Shown here piece by piece: positions 54,906 to 64,000 of a stretch of DNA of 64,000 bases (positions are counted from its first letter, which is position 1; every line of letters begins with the position of its first letter). This stretch comes from Harmothoe impar (lineage: Eukaryota; Annelida; Polychaeta; Phyllodocida; Polynoidae). The stretch is taken from positions 80,128,610 through 80,192,609 of the forward strand of contig OX381707.1 of NCBI GenBank assembly GCA_947462335.1. The letters run 5' to 3'. The notes below the pieces were generated by a model. The model was not told the DNA's origin, made no database searches, and saw only the letters and a program-made list of their open reading frames with translations. The position numbers and the translations under genes are program-made.

Positions 54906-56121
54906 AGTAAGTAGTTTACATATATTTGTAACTCATAATATTTGTGACATTTGACATTTAGCACATCGGAACTATTTACCATAAGATCATCTTCAAATTA
55001 ATTAAAGATCCTAGCATGTTGTTTGAAATAACCAAAGATATTAAATATAATCGTATTATACCGTGATTGAGCAACTTCCCCCATCATGTATTGTTAAATG
55101 CCTATTTCTTTAGATACATAGGTACAAGATGATGCGCAGCACACAGACCCCAAAATAGCTTTGTAAATAATCTGAACCATTTCAGGAGAGAGAAAAGAAT
55201 CTAAATAAAATGCACAATGTGCATTATCATAATGATGCATGAATGCAATTTTGGATAGGAAACCACTGCATTCATGTAACATGCAAACACTGAGAATATC
55301 AGCCTCATAGAGCTGTTGTGATAAACTGGTGAGCTACTTGCTAGGGCTGCATCGATGCATCAAGATGACAAAATGACATAATGTATTAAAATACAATGCT
55401 GCTGATAGAGTTAGAACAGCCGTGACTCAAATTATGTCAATTATCCCTCAATCTGTTTCACACAGTGTGACTAAAGCATAATGAAAAGATTGTGATTGTC
55501 AACTTGTGAAAGGCTGTTAGCACTCAATTCAAGAGTGCAGGGGTACTCAGCTAGAGGGACGTCCTAGTGCGATTTGCCTCTCACCTGACGACGACTCCTC
55601 ATTTATCGACAGCCGCATCAACCAATCAAAAACCAGCACCGGGATGAGCGGCTGCTCAGGTTAGATGTAGGCAGTTCCATAGCACCACGAGCAGCTCACA
55701 GCACACACAGGCACAGGGAATCACCGCTCACAGCATACAAAGGCACAGGGAATCACAGGTATATCCTTAGAACTGCCGGTACTTTCTGGAGGGTATTTTC
55801 TGCTAAGGATAAACAGATTGTCTTCAAACCTGTTCCCTTCCTAAAGGACATGAACATACACACTTAGGAGGCTAACACTGTTTAAAGTTCTTAAGCCTGT
55901 TTATGGAAGGTGTTGGCAAAGAAACTGCAAACCGAAACTAAGTGGAAGCTGTCTAGTTTGTAAGCAGACTATAGAATTAGTGGAGGCTGTCTACAAACAG
56001 ACTACAGACTTAGTGGAGACTACAAACAGACTACAAAGTTTGCCCATTATTGAGAGCTCATACAAATTTACCCTTGTGGGTTCTGTCTATTTCTAGATAC
56101 CAGGTTCTCATTTGAATAACC
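54906..56121 (+). promoter_or_regulatory. Region ahead of the GPCR at 56122; unlike the other copies
   Basis: The shared CRE-bearing block of the other receptors is missing. From about 55540 the sequence turns GC-richer. Near the gene it has short repeats: CAGACTACAGACTTAGTGGA units at about 55970-56040, and CTCACAGCA(C/T)ACA...GGCACAGGGAATCAC twice at 55695-55757. It probably holds this gene's own promoter and leader. Confidence 0.4.
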
Positions 56122-57183
56122 ATGACACCAGAATTTGAAATGTTTTATGTATGCCTGCGAATGACTGAGTCTTTTGTTGCTGTGTTGGCCAACCTACTGA
56201 CACTTATCTGTGTAAAAAGGTTCAGAAACCTCCGCAACCCGTCTGGTCTCCTAATAGCCAGCCTGGCACTCAGTGACTGCCTCCATGGACTGTTTGTCCT
56301 CATCTTCCTACCCCTGCAGTCCATGAGTAAGGCATTATGTATCAGCAGTTACATTACACAAGGCTTCACGATCACGGCACAGTTGATGACATTCACCCTA
56401 TTGGCAATGGAGAGAAGGAACTGCCTTCTGGCCCAGCTGAACCGCAGTGAGAAGTGGTCTCTGAGGAAGGCTGGCCTGCTAGTCATCGGTGGTTGGACCA
56501 TCATATTATTCATGCATGTGGCATTTGCAGTGGACAGTGCTAGAAACCCCAACATAATTAGTGAATGTACACCTGAATCCCTGTTTCATAAATCATTCAT
56601 TTATGTCAACATAAGCGTTTTCCTCTTCACATTTATCATGGCCGCATCATTCTATGGCTCTATTGCATGTATTGCAGTTTCAAGCAGTCACCAAGCTGTT
56701 TTAAATATGCCACAAACCGTTCAGCAGATAGGGAGACGCCAGACAGAACTCCGCATCACCAAAATGATGGCTCTTGTTGTTGGTGTTTTTTTTACACTTT
56801 ACATCCCTGCATCCATTTCAGCTGCTTCGCTTGATTCATCTTCCCTAATATGGAAAGATGAGTTGCACAGCTTGGCAATCATCATCATGGAAATCAACTT
56901 CTGGATCAACCCAGTCATCTATGCCTGGCGCAGTAAGCCATTCAGAAGGGCATTAGGTACACTTTTCTTTAGTTGCGGGTTCTGCCATACGAGGGTTAGT
57001 GATGGTGAAGTTCCCATGAATACACTTTCGCAGTTGATGCACATCCGTGTACGTACTGCAGAACAGTTGAACAGTCAAGGACCTTCAGAAGCTAGGTCTT
57101 CAAGACAAATAATGCTCACACCCCTGATGGTAACGCAGGAAGTCATCGCTGAGCAGCAGGGCATAACAAGTGTACAGGTTTAA
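56122..57183 (+). CDS. Intronless rhodopsin-class GPCR (orphan), 353 aa
   Basis: Third intact paralogue. The first residues differ (MTPEFEMFYVCLRM) and from TM1 on it tracks the receptor at 48925. Key sites are kept: LALSD, E97-R-R, TM4 Trp, FFTLYIP in TM6, NPVIY 263-267, then RSKPFRRALG. The tail ends SVQV as in the 48925 copy. Many differences are clustered in TM4-ECL2 (e.g. NPNIISECTPES), where ligands of class A receptors often bind. Start context is AACCATGA. Single exon, complete. Confidence 0.92.
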   Translation: MTPEFEMFYVCLRMTESFVAVLANLLTLICVKRFRNLRNPSGLLIASLALSDCLHGLFVLIFLPLQSMSKALCISSYITQGFTITAQLMTFTLLAMERRNCLLAQLNRSEKWSLRKAGLLVIGGWTIILFMHVAFAVDSARNPNIISECTPESLFHKSFIYVNISVFLFTFIMAASFYGSIACIAVSSSHQAVLNMPQTVQQIGRRQTELRITKMMALVVGVFFTLYIPASISAASLDSSSLIWKDELHSLAIIIMEINFWINPVIYAWRSKPFRRALGTLFFSCGFCHTRVSDGEVPMNTLSQLMHIRVRTAEQLNSQGPSEARSSRQIMLTPLMVTQEVIAEQQGITSVQV

Positions 57184-57346
57184 AAAGTTGGCATGTATGT
57201 AGGGAAGTTTCTGGAATTCTCCTAGCCTCTTAGTAAATCACCACTGGCCTGTAATCATACCAATTAAGAAAATAACAATGCATAACAAGTTAAGCTTTAA
57301 ATGTTCTGATCACGCAATGAAGGACAATTATCACATTTATACTCAT

Positions 57347-57366
57347 ATATATATATATATATATAC
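57347..57366. repeat. Short (TA)n microsatellite
   Basis: About 20 bases of TA in the 3' UTR region. The paralogue at 50157 has only a few units. Confidence 0.8.
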
Positions 57367-57697
57367 ACTACTGAATATGCCATTCTGTGTTCTCCTGGTT
57401 ATATATGTATTTATTGGGTAGTCATATATCTGTCTGCTTATTATATTTGTAAGTGTGTTATACATGTTTAACATGTGTAAATTTGGTGAGACATAGCCAT
57501 ACATCTTGAGTGTAATAGGACATTTTATTCCTTGAAGAGATTCTAAATGTAAATTCACAGTATCTTGGTAAGTGCGCTCAGATGATATCAGATTGTGGTT
57601 TGTTGGTATATATCTATATATTATTATCATTATTATAAGTAGTAGTATTTTTGTTATTATTGAACTGTATTGTCTCCTTTGTACTGTAATTCTCTTA

Positions 57698-57703
57698 AAT
57701 AAA
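57698..57703 (+). terminator. Poly(A) signal of the GPCR at 56122
   Basis: AATAAA in TTAAATAAAGTAAACT, about 515 bases past the stop and aligned with the signals of the paralogues. Confidence 0.65.
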
Positions 57704-58174
57704 GTAAACTCCTATTGCCCATCAACTGCTCTCTTTGTCTCATTTTTTGGTTAATTATGGATCGATAACCAGGGGGCTACACCAATATATTTTAGTAGAT
57801 TTCAGAATGATAACTTTGCAACTAAATATATTGTTGATTTTGAAATTGGGGTTCAAAGGTCTTGACCATGTACCACATAATTAGAGTCAACAGACAGTTT
57901 CAGCTAATCGGGAAGCTGATTAAGCCATTCTCATCACCCTGCTCATTGTAAAAATAGTGATTTGCAGAAATCCTACTTTTATTCATTTTATTATAGTCTT
58001 AAAGTACATTAAAAATGAAAAGAAATATTGGCATTAATGGTATCAACTTGAGCCTGATGCCATCAGTGATACAGTCAGCTAGCAATAGCTTGTATTATAG
58101 CAACTTTTGCACATCAAGTTTTGATATATTAGAGTGTAAAAATTATTATCAATATAGTCACGTGGTCATCTAAG

Positions 58175-58631
58175 TGTAGCTGTTGGCTATTCTAAGATAG
58201 ACATCTGCTATGAAAAACTCCAGATTCGAAAATAGGTTGTTCAGAAATTACACTTTATTCATTCTGACATACGGCTCGTAATCATACAGACGGATAGCAA
58301 TAATCAAATAGGCTTCTGAACACCAGTGGTCATATGAACATACAGGAGGTATACGCTCACGGTCTAGTACATAATTCCCGAGTTCCAAGGCTCTCTTCCA
58401 TCTTGGTTAACTCCACTTGGATCAGACTCGAGTACCTGAGATATGTCGGGTGACACGTGGCGGTCACGGCTCAATGCACATAACCAGGCCGCGCTCCACC
58501 ATTCCTCAGGTGGGCTTATATAACCTTATACTCGGCAGTAGACAGGAGTGCGGCCTGGATACACGACAACACATATACCAAATATAACTCCAACTGGTTC
58601 CATAGAAATAGTACAGCGGCGACCCACTACA
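58175..58631 (-). repeat. 3' LTR (457 bp, TGTAG...CTACA)
   Basis: Ends are TGTAG and CTACA. On the minus strand a TATA box (GTTATATAAG) lies at about 58524-58515 and AATAAA at 58259-58254, about 260 bp apart. This is the normal U3-R-U5 spacing. Only one LTR is in the window, so its edges are set by the terminal inverted bases, the polypurine tract on one side and the known empty site on the other. Confidence 0.85.
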
Positions 58632-58645
58632 CTACCCCCCTTCAG
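58632..58645 (-). other. Polypurine tract
   Basis: On the minus strand GAAGGGGGGTAG directly precedes the LTR start. This is the usual primer site for plus-strand DNA synthesis in LTR elements. Confidence 0.75.
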
Positions 58646-60120
58646 ACAATATCATAGCGTCCAAATAGCAGCACAAAGTGCAGTATTATTATACTACCTT
58701 GATACAATGACAAATTTTATCTCCAAACAACCCAAAAAAACAAATATATTGTCTCCAAACACATACATAGTGGAGGCAAGCGTAACTCTTTCTATCAGAA
58801 ACACTAATATATTTCTTGGGTATCATAGATATGTATTCATCCTTTTTGATATTAACGTCAATCATATCAACCATCAGGATCCAGTTACACAATTATCGAG
58901 TATCATCCTTCAATAACAGTCATGATTTATGGGACTAAGAGGATAAACTCCACACAGCCAGTCAAGCCCTATAAAACAAACTTGACTATATCATAAAAAA
59001 ATATATAAAACCTTTAAGACATATTTATCGCATACTAACCATGTCTCATCGAAAACGATTTGTTACAACAGGTATCGTATACATACAGATCAAATATGAG
59101 CACTTCTCCTTAAAAGTTACCAATTTTTTAGTACAAGACATATTGGAAACAAAAAGGTGGCAAGTGTCGACTTTATAGTAAACCTTGACCCAACCCGTCT
59201 ATTTGAATAGACTCACTCGCTTTACGTGCCAGAGTAAGGTTTGAAAGATCAATATTTTTGGAATAAATGAACATATAGCGTAGATCCGGTAAATGCAGTT
59301 TTCAATCCAATCAAGGTCTTCAAAACCTTATGCACCATGGTCACCCAGGTGTCCTTTTTGGCGTACTCTACACAATAACACAAGTGACACTCTCCATATA
59401 GGAATACTGAAAGCAATCAGATCAAGTGTCATGGCAACATATCTCAACGTTTCAGGGAGAATTAGTCTCCACACTTAGTTCAAAGATCAAAAACGCAGCA
59501 AGCTGAAAAATAGAATGATCCGGCTCCTCACTCGATACCTTCCTTCTGAAAGTAATCAACGGGAGCCTACGGATCTCCATAACAACTTACGCAATTTCCA
59601 CTCCTAGTACCTGAATAAATTTTACGTTTCTCAGGTTCATTGATATGTTATTACCACAGATCTACACATAGTACGAATGCAGTCAAGCAACCTTTCAGTA
59701 GGTATCATCAGGATCCAGTCCCTCATACCTTTACTTATTGGACGGTTAATTCAGAGTATCACAATCAGCATACAATAATCATACCTATAGCACATGTCAT
59801 CAAATCAAACAGAACCCGTTTTACAAATACTGTCTTATGGCAAAATAGAACACTCTTTGGTGATGGTTTTAACAGTTTCTTATATGACGACAACTGCAAA
59901 CCTAGATCATATCAAAGTCTTTTCATAAATAGGTGATAATGATCCTCTGTTCTTGTCATCTCAGTCTTTCATAAATATATACGTACATATTGTGACCCAT
60001 AGTCTATGGTATAAAGCATCATACGGTCAGTGGTGTATTAATAACCCCACTACTGCAAAAGTTCAATCTTGATGACGACACATGGTAGAGGTTCCATATA
60101 TGCTGCAACTGGGAATGTTT
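58646..60120 (-). other. Noncoding stretch between ORF and 3' LTR
   Basis: About 1.5 kb with no minus-strand ORF above 70 codons and no retroviral protease, RT, RNase H or integrase motif. Plus-strand ORFs of about 100-120 codons here have no recognisable features. Confidence 0.7.
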
Positions 60121-63100
60121 TTATGACTCGCCACTCAGCAAAAGTTCTTCATTTCTGGACACTGGAGACATGCATTCACTAGATCGATTGTCACTCATCT
60201 CAATGGATATGTCCATCCCAGACCCTAGCTGCAAAGCATCAGGGTTAGGAAAATGCACTCGAGTACCCATAGGTACACTTGCCATGGATACAGGAATGTC
60301 CAGGGTAGATGGACGATGGTTCCCAGACATAGAACCAGTCGTCACAGGTAGGTCCATTGGAGGATCCACCATCATGGATTGTTCAAGTTCGTTTTCAGGA
60401 GCCATAAGCGCCTCAGCATCACGGATAGACAGACGTAGGTCAGCCTCTGCAATTGCATCGTTCAGCTCCATCAGTATCTGAACCGCCTCTCTAGTCTCAC
60501 TTTCCGTTATCTGGCAAGGTGACTGACAAGAGGTGGTGTCGAGTATTGGTGTTGAGACAGGAGTCGAGTTATATGACTCTGCCTGCAGTTCATTCACCAC
60601 CATCCTCGCTAGAGTGGACACCCCGGCTGGAGTATCCATAGTCTCAAAGGAAGACACGGTTGTGTCCACCCCCATTGTAGTATACTGCATCGTCTTAGCA
60701 TCAGACGACACAGAAGTAGACGTCACAGCAACAGATGTCACCGAGACAGGTGACACAGGAACAGACGTCACAGCCACGGACGTCTTAGGAACAGACGTCA
60801 CAGCCACGGACGTCTTAGGAACAGACGTCACAGGAACCAACTCCGATGACCCACAGGCCATGGAGGTGGCAGCCACGTAACTGCAGTCGGCCAGGTGCGT
60901 CTCGTCTTCTGTAGATGGAGGTGGAGGACTCCTAGGGGTATTACTAGCCCTGGAGTCAGCTCTCAACCTTTGTGCGTATGCATCACCGTCAAATCCTAAG
61001 GGAAGAGGGGCAGAACCCCGTTCAACCCTGTACACACTCTCGTCGTACCAACTTGACAATGGTATCTCATAGCAGTCCTCGAAAAACTCAGCCAACTCTT
61101 CATAGAAGTCATCGTTCTGCTGAGCTTCCTTTCTATAGCTAGAAAATTCTTCTGTTAGACCACCAATTTCGTGTTCTAACTTCCGAATAATTTTGATTTT
61201 TAGACTAATTTCAGTCCTGGCAGCAGTTAGCTTATGTTCAGCAGAACTGACCATATCCTTACTGCGATCCAACTTGACTTTGAGATCATCAATTAAAAAT
61301 TGACTTTCCATACGAGATTTTTCAATATTCAATCTCAAATCATCTACTATTCTGCTTGAGGTTGCTACCATGTCATCTCGTTGTCCCAACTGTCTTTTGA
61401 GGGCTTCATTCTCCTCAGTCATTTTGGACATTTTAGATAGGAGTTCTGCTTTAGCAGTCTCCACTTTCTCTAATTCGGCCAAACGACTTTCCTTTAACAA
61501 TTGCTCAGCTTGAGCCCTAGCTCCTTGCAGAGCTAGTTGACAAGCGAGATCCAGTGTGTCAAATGAACTTTTAAGTCCAGTGACATACTGTTCTTTCAGA
61601 AGATTCCTGATACTTATATTCTCAGGGTGATCAATATCACCAGTCAGCTTAGGCAGAGGGACCGACTCCAAAGAGATATCTTCCTCACCCACTCCAGATG
61701 ATGGAGAGTTTAGTGAGAGACCCCCCATACAGGTAGATGGTGATGGAACGGAGGATAGTCTACGACCAATCTCCTGTTCCTTCCTCATCTCTATTTTACT
61801 CGATTGAACCCTGCCTGCGGGTGGGGCAAATTTTTGGTCCACCCAATCATCTCCCTCAGATTGGAAATCAATCGTTCTATAGGTCATTTTAGATTTGGAA
61901 TCCTCTTTCCCACTTACTGACTCTATCTTCCCTGTTACATACCCTTGACTATCAGTAGAAGTATTTTCTGTCTTTAATATCTTCCTTGACACTCCCGGGT
62001 TCCCTCTAGCTTCAGAGATTGTGGTAGGAGGTATTACCTCCTCTCCCACAAATACACAGTCATCCTCCTCCTCTACAGGAGAAGCCAACAGGTCATTTAC
62101 CATTTTCTCCTCTATGGCTAGCCTTGGGCTAACAGCAACCCTCGGTAATGATCCGCCAGAGCCCTCCTTGTTGGATTCAGTAGTGTTCCTACTAAACCCA
62201 CAGGAAGACCCTGGAGCACGTCTTTTGGTTGGGGTCGATCGGCCGTCAGGTGATGAGTCTAACCCAGCAGAAGCTGAGGACTCCTCTGAACCTGTGGTCC
62301 GCATCTCTCCTAAGGTAACCGAGACAGGAGTGTACACTCCATGGTCCACAGTTTTACCTTCAGACAGCATTTTACCTTTAGGAGGAGTGGCCAACTCCAT
62401 TTTACTACGATAATCAGAGGCTTTCTCTGGAAAGTCCTGAATGTAGTATGGCCACGCCTTTCGATTCAACCACAACCTTCTCGGGTTATGGTTGAACATC
62501 AAGGTGTATGCCAACCCCTGTGGTACCCTCACACACTTTTCTCTGTCCGTGAGTCCTAAGGCCTCCGGACTATTCTCGAGAATATCTAGATTGGACATGG
62601 CAGTTTCAGCCTTCATATGGTGTACATCCACTAAATGCCTTATCATACAGCCCTTTCTAGATGTGCTGAAAGGTTCACCATCTTTCATACATTTAACTGA
62701 GCGATTAGACTTGGCCCGGCACTGCCACATCATTTTGGAGTGCGCGTGGAACTCCACTAGATGTCGTGCGAACTGGTACAGGTCCAAATACTCAGCTATT
62801 GGATTTCTATCCATACACTCATTGAATGGGCATTGCCCCGAACCTATTCTCCAACCTCTACCAGGTTTATAAGTAGGCATACCCGGCGGAACAAATGTCA
62901 TCCAGGCCCATTTCAACCGATCTCTATCCTCGTTGGAGAGGTCGGCAGCCCTGTATGTCCCCATACTTTGCTTTATAACCTCATCCCAGAACTTGTACGC
63001 TTGATGTGCCCCCGAACTGGTATGCTCTAACCAGAACTCCATATCCCTCTCTGTATCTTCGTAGGATGGTAGCCTAGCTCGGCTCCCTATCTCCCCAGTA

Positions 63101-63897
63101 ACCTCTCCTACATAGGGTCTGGACTTAGAATTATCGGAAGGAGATCTGAATAGTTTAGTACATTTCTTCTCGTTGAACTTGTCCAACTCTTGGATGTATG
63201 CCCCCCTGCATATCCTACTCCCGGGAATCACTGCATCCGGCTTAAATTTCTCGAATTTAGCTGCTAAATGCATTACTGCCATGTTTGGAATACGTTCCGG
63301 AGTTGACTGTGTAGGGGCATTCCAATCGGGTACAAAGTTACCATGCACCGGATGTAAACCATCCGCACGGTCATACGACATAGCACCCCACGGAGCGCCC
63401 ACTGGAACGTCACTGACCGGGTGCACCGGTATCCCGGGCATATTCGGGTCAGTCCGGGTCACTCCCGAAGTAGGTGGTGACGCAATATCCCCAACCTGGA
63501 ACAAGGGAAATCCCCCGGCCTCGAGTCCTTTCAACCCCGGCCCTGACACGAACCCCCTAGCCTGCGCCACTGATAAACCCATATCTACCAGTTTCCTTAC
63601 ATGTTCTCCCTGAGCTAGGAGATACTGTGTGGTTTTAACCTTTTCAGTTCTCCTTATCTCCGAGATATTACTGTGATTTCGGCGTTTCACACCCCTATTC
63701 TTCATCTTAGCCGGTGGTTGATACACAAATTTAGGTAAATCTGCATCCCGAAATCGTTTTGGAAGATCATACTCGACCGGAGCTGTTGACTCCAGGTCCC
63801 CCAAAGCTAACAATTCTCTCTGTTCCTGCGACAGAGGGGTAACCTCCGTCGAGTGACTCCTTCTATGGGAGTCTCCCGACGGATAGTTATCCGCCAT
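60121..63897 (-). CDS. Large LTR-element protein: C2H2-like fingers, coiled coil, Ser/Thr-rich tail (1258 aa)
   Basis: A basic N-terminal region (KRRNHSN near 71) is followed by a Pro/Gly-rich part. Two finger-like motifs come next: C356-x4-C361...H379-x4-H384, and C393-x9-C403 / C417...H421-x4-H426. A long acidic and Ser-rich linker follows. About 785-930 is heptad-type coiled coil (LLKESRLAELEKVETAKAEL and onward). VTSVPKTSVA repeats stand at about 1023-1062. There is no CCHC knuckle, no DTG/DSG protease and no RT. By position in an LTR element it may be a Gag-like structural protein, an extra ORF after pol, or a captured host gene. The start (GTTATCATGGCGG) is the first ATG of the frame. 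The frame has no stop in 3.8 kb, so it is recent or under selection. Confidence 0.8.
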   Translation of the reverse strand: MADNYPSGDSHRRSHSTEVTPLSQEQRELLALGDLESTAPVEYDLPKRFRDADLPKFVYQPPAKMKNRGVKRRNHSNISEIRRTEKVKTTQYLLAQGEHVRKLVDMGLSVAQARGFVSGPGLKGLEAGGFPLFQVGDIASPPTSGVTRTDPNMPGIPVHPVSDVPVGAPWGAMSYDRADGLHPVHGNFVPDWNAPTQSTPERIPNMAVMHLAAKFEKFKPDAVIPGSRICRGAYIQELDKFNEKKCTKLFRSPSDNSKSRPYVGEVTGEIGSRARLPSYEDTERDMEFWLEHTSSGAHQAYKFWDEVIKQSMGTYRAADLSNEDRDRLKWAWMTFVPPGMPTYKPGRGWRIGSGQCPFNECMDRNPIAEYLDLYQFARHLVEFHAHSKMMWQCRAKSNRSVKCMKDGEPFSTSRKGCMIRHLVDVHHMKAETAMSNLDILENSPEALGLTDREKCVRVPQGLAYTLMFNHNPRRLWLNRKAWPYYIQDFPEKASDYRSKMELATPPKGKMLSEGKTVDHGVYTPVSVTLGEMRTTGSEESSASAGLDSSPDGRSTPTKRRAPGSSCGFSRNTTESNKEGSGGSLPRVAVSPRLAIEEKMVNDLLASPVEEEDDCVFVGEEVIPPTTISEARGNPGVSRKILKTENTSTDSQGYVTGKIESVSGKEDSKSKMTYRTIDFQSEGDDWVDQKFAPPAGRVQSSKIEMRKEQEIGRRLSSVPSPSTCMGGLSLNSPSSGVGEEDISLESVPLPKLTGDIDHPENISIRNLLKEQYVTGLKSSFDTLDLACQLALQGARAQAEQLLKESRLAELEKVETAKAELLSKMSKMTEENEALKRQLGQRDDMVATSSRIVDDLRLNIEKSRMESQFLIDDLKVKLDRSKDMVSSAEHKLTAARTEISLKIKIIRKLEHEIGGLTEEFSSYRKEAQQNDDFYEELAEFFEDCYEIPLSSWYDESVYRVERGSAPLPLGFDGDAYAQRLRADSRASNTPRSPPPPSTEDETHLADCSYVAATSMACGSSELVPVTSVPKTSVAVTSVPKTSVAVTSVPVSPVSVTSVAVTSTSVSSDAKTMQYTTMGVDTTVSSFETMDTPAGVSTLARMVVNELQAESYNSTPVSTPILDTTSCQSPCQITESETREAVQILMELNDAIAEADLRLSIRDAEALMAPENELEQSMMVDPPMDLPVTTGSMSGNHRPSTLDIPVSMASVPMGTRVHFPNPDALQLGSGMDISIEMSDNRSSECMSPVSRNEELLLSGES

Positions 63898-64000
63898 GAT
63901 AACTACACAGAGGGCGGCCCAGAGGAGCCCACTCTAAAAATGAGCTTAAATGAGTAGTAGAATCAGGAAAATTGTTACAAAAGTGTCCTCCTGTACTACC
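63898..64000 (-). other. Leader of the LTR-element ORF; open frame overlapping the start
   Basis: On the minus strand one upstream frame is open from the window edge through to a TAA 11 bases into the ORF (ATGGCGGATAA). It could be the end of an upstream ORF. One hundred bases are too few to tell. Confidence 0.3.

Larger units (their letters stand above)
58175..64000 (-). mobile_element. LTR retrotransposon, 3' part, running off the window
   Basis: The element reads on the minus strand: ORF (63897-60121), noncoding stretch, polypurine tract, 3' LTR (58631-58175). The left flank GTGGTCATCTAAG is duplicon sequence that continues as GTTCCC at 50980, so the insertion point is exact. The upstream LTR and any pol lie beyond 64000 or are absent. 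The superfamily cannot be told without an RT. Confidence 0.85.

Noticed and set aside
58548..59936. Plus-strand ORFs of about 100-120 codons in the LTR element's noncoding stretch
   Set aside because: No recognisable domain, antisense to the element, and one overlaps the LTR.
60533..60880. Val/Thr/Asp-rich plus-strand ORF of 115 codons
   Set aside because: Antisense shadow of the Thr-Ser-Val repeats of the large minus-strand ORF. Other plus-strand ORFs between 60170 and 63613 are likewise shadows.
1..64000. tRNA, rRNA or CRISPR loci
   Set aside because: No cloverleaf-like segments with A and B boxes, no rRNA-like stretches and no regularly spaced short direct repeats with unique spacers were noticed by eye. 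A tRNAscan/Infernal run would be needed to be sure.

Overview
The window looks like animal nuclear DNA, most likely from a marine invertebrate. It has GT-AG introns, AATAAA poly(A) signals, intronless rhodopsin-class GPCR genes, a LINE of the CR1/jockey type, an LTR retrotransposon, many foldback (MITE-like) elements and long AT microsatellites. The phylum cannot be fixed from the sequence. A deuterostome such as an echinoderm or hemichordate is a guess.

Layout. 1-8.6 kb: a nested tandem array of about 770-bp (A) and 416-bp (B) units with homopolymer G/C runs. It is bracketed by two 286-bp direct repeats, with one plausible first coding exon on the minus strand at 7990-8070. 8.7-12.5 kb: a LINE with an uninterrupted 951-codon endonuclease/reverse transcriptase ORF and a poly(A) tail. 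12.5-20.3 kb: a minus-strand multi-exon gene (CARD-like N-terminus, acidic middle, basic tail). A second, separate copy of its first coding exon lies upstream, and the surroundings hold MITEs and a repeat carrying CTCF-like motifs. 20-24 kb: little except repeats.

24.1-58.2 kb: a plus-strand cluster of closely related GPCRs built by repeated segmental duplication. Three ORFs are intact (36298-37302, 48925-49995, 56122-57183). One copy is broken by a 112-bp frameshifting deletion (31685). One locus keeps only the C-terminal tail (24661), and two 100-bp fragments remain at 27350 and 39980. The duplicons carry along dead LINE pieces, a roughly 550-bp dispersed repeat and MITEs. Three copies share an upstream block that holds a perfect CRE palindrome in the two intact genes and a mutated one in the broken gene.

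58.2-64 kb: the 3' part of an LTR retrotransposon on the minus strand. A 457-bp LTR (TGTAG...CTACA) and a polypurine tract follow a 1258-codon ORF, with about 1.5 kb of noncoding DNA between. The predicted protein has two C2H2-like fingers, a coiled coil and Ser/Thr/Val-rich repeats. No protease, RT or integrase lies between it and the LTR, so the element is either non-autonomous or has an unusual gene order.

Genes that may act in the host are the three GPCRs (membrane signalling) and the CARD-like gene (possible innate-immune or death-fold adaptor). Nearly everything else is mobile or repeat DNA. All alignments here were made by eye.
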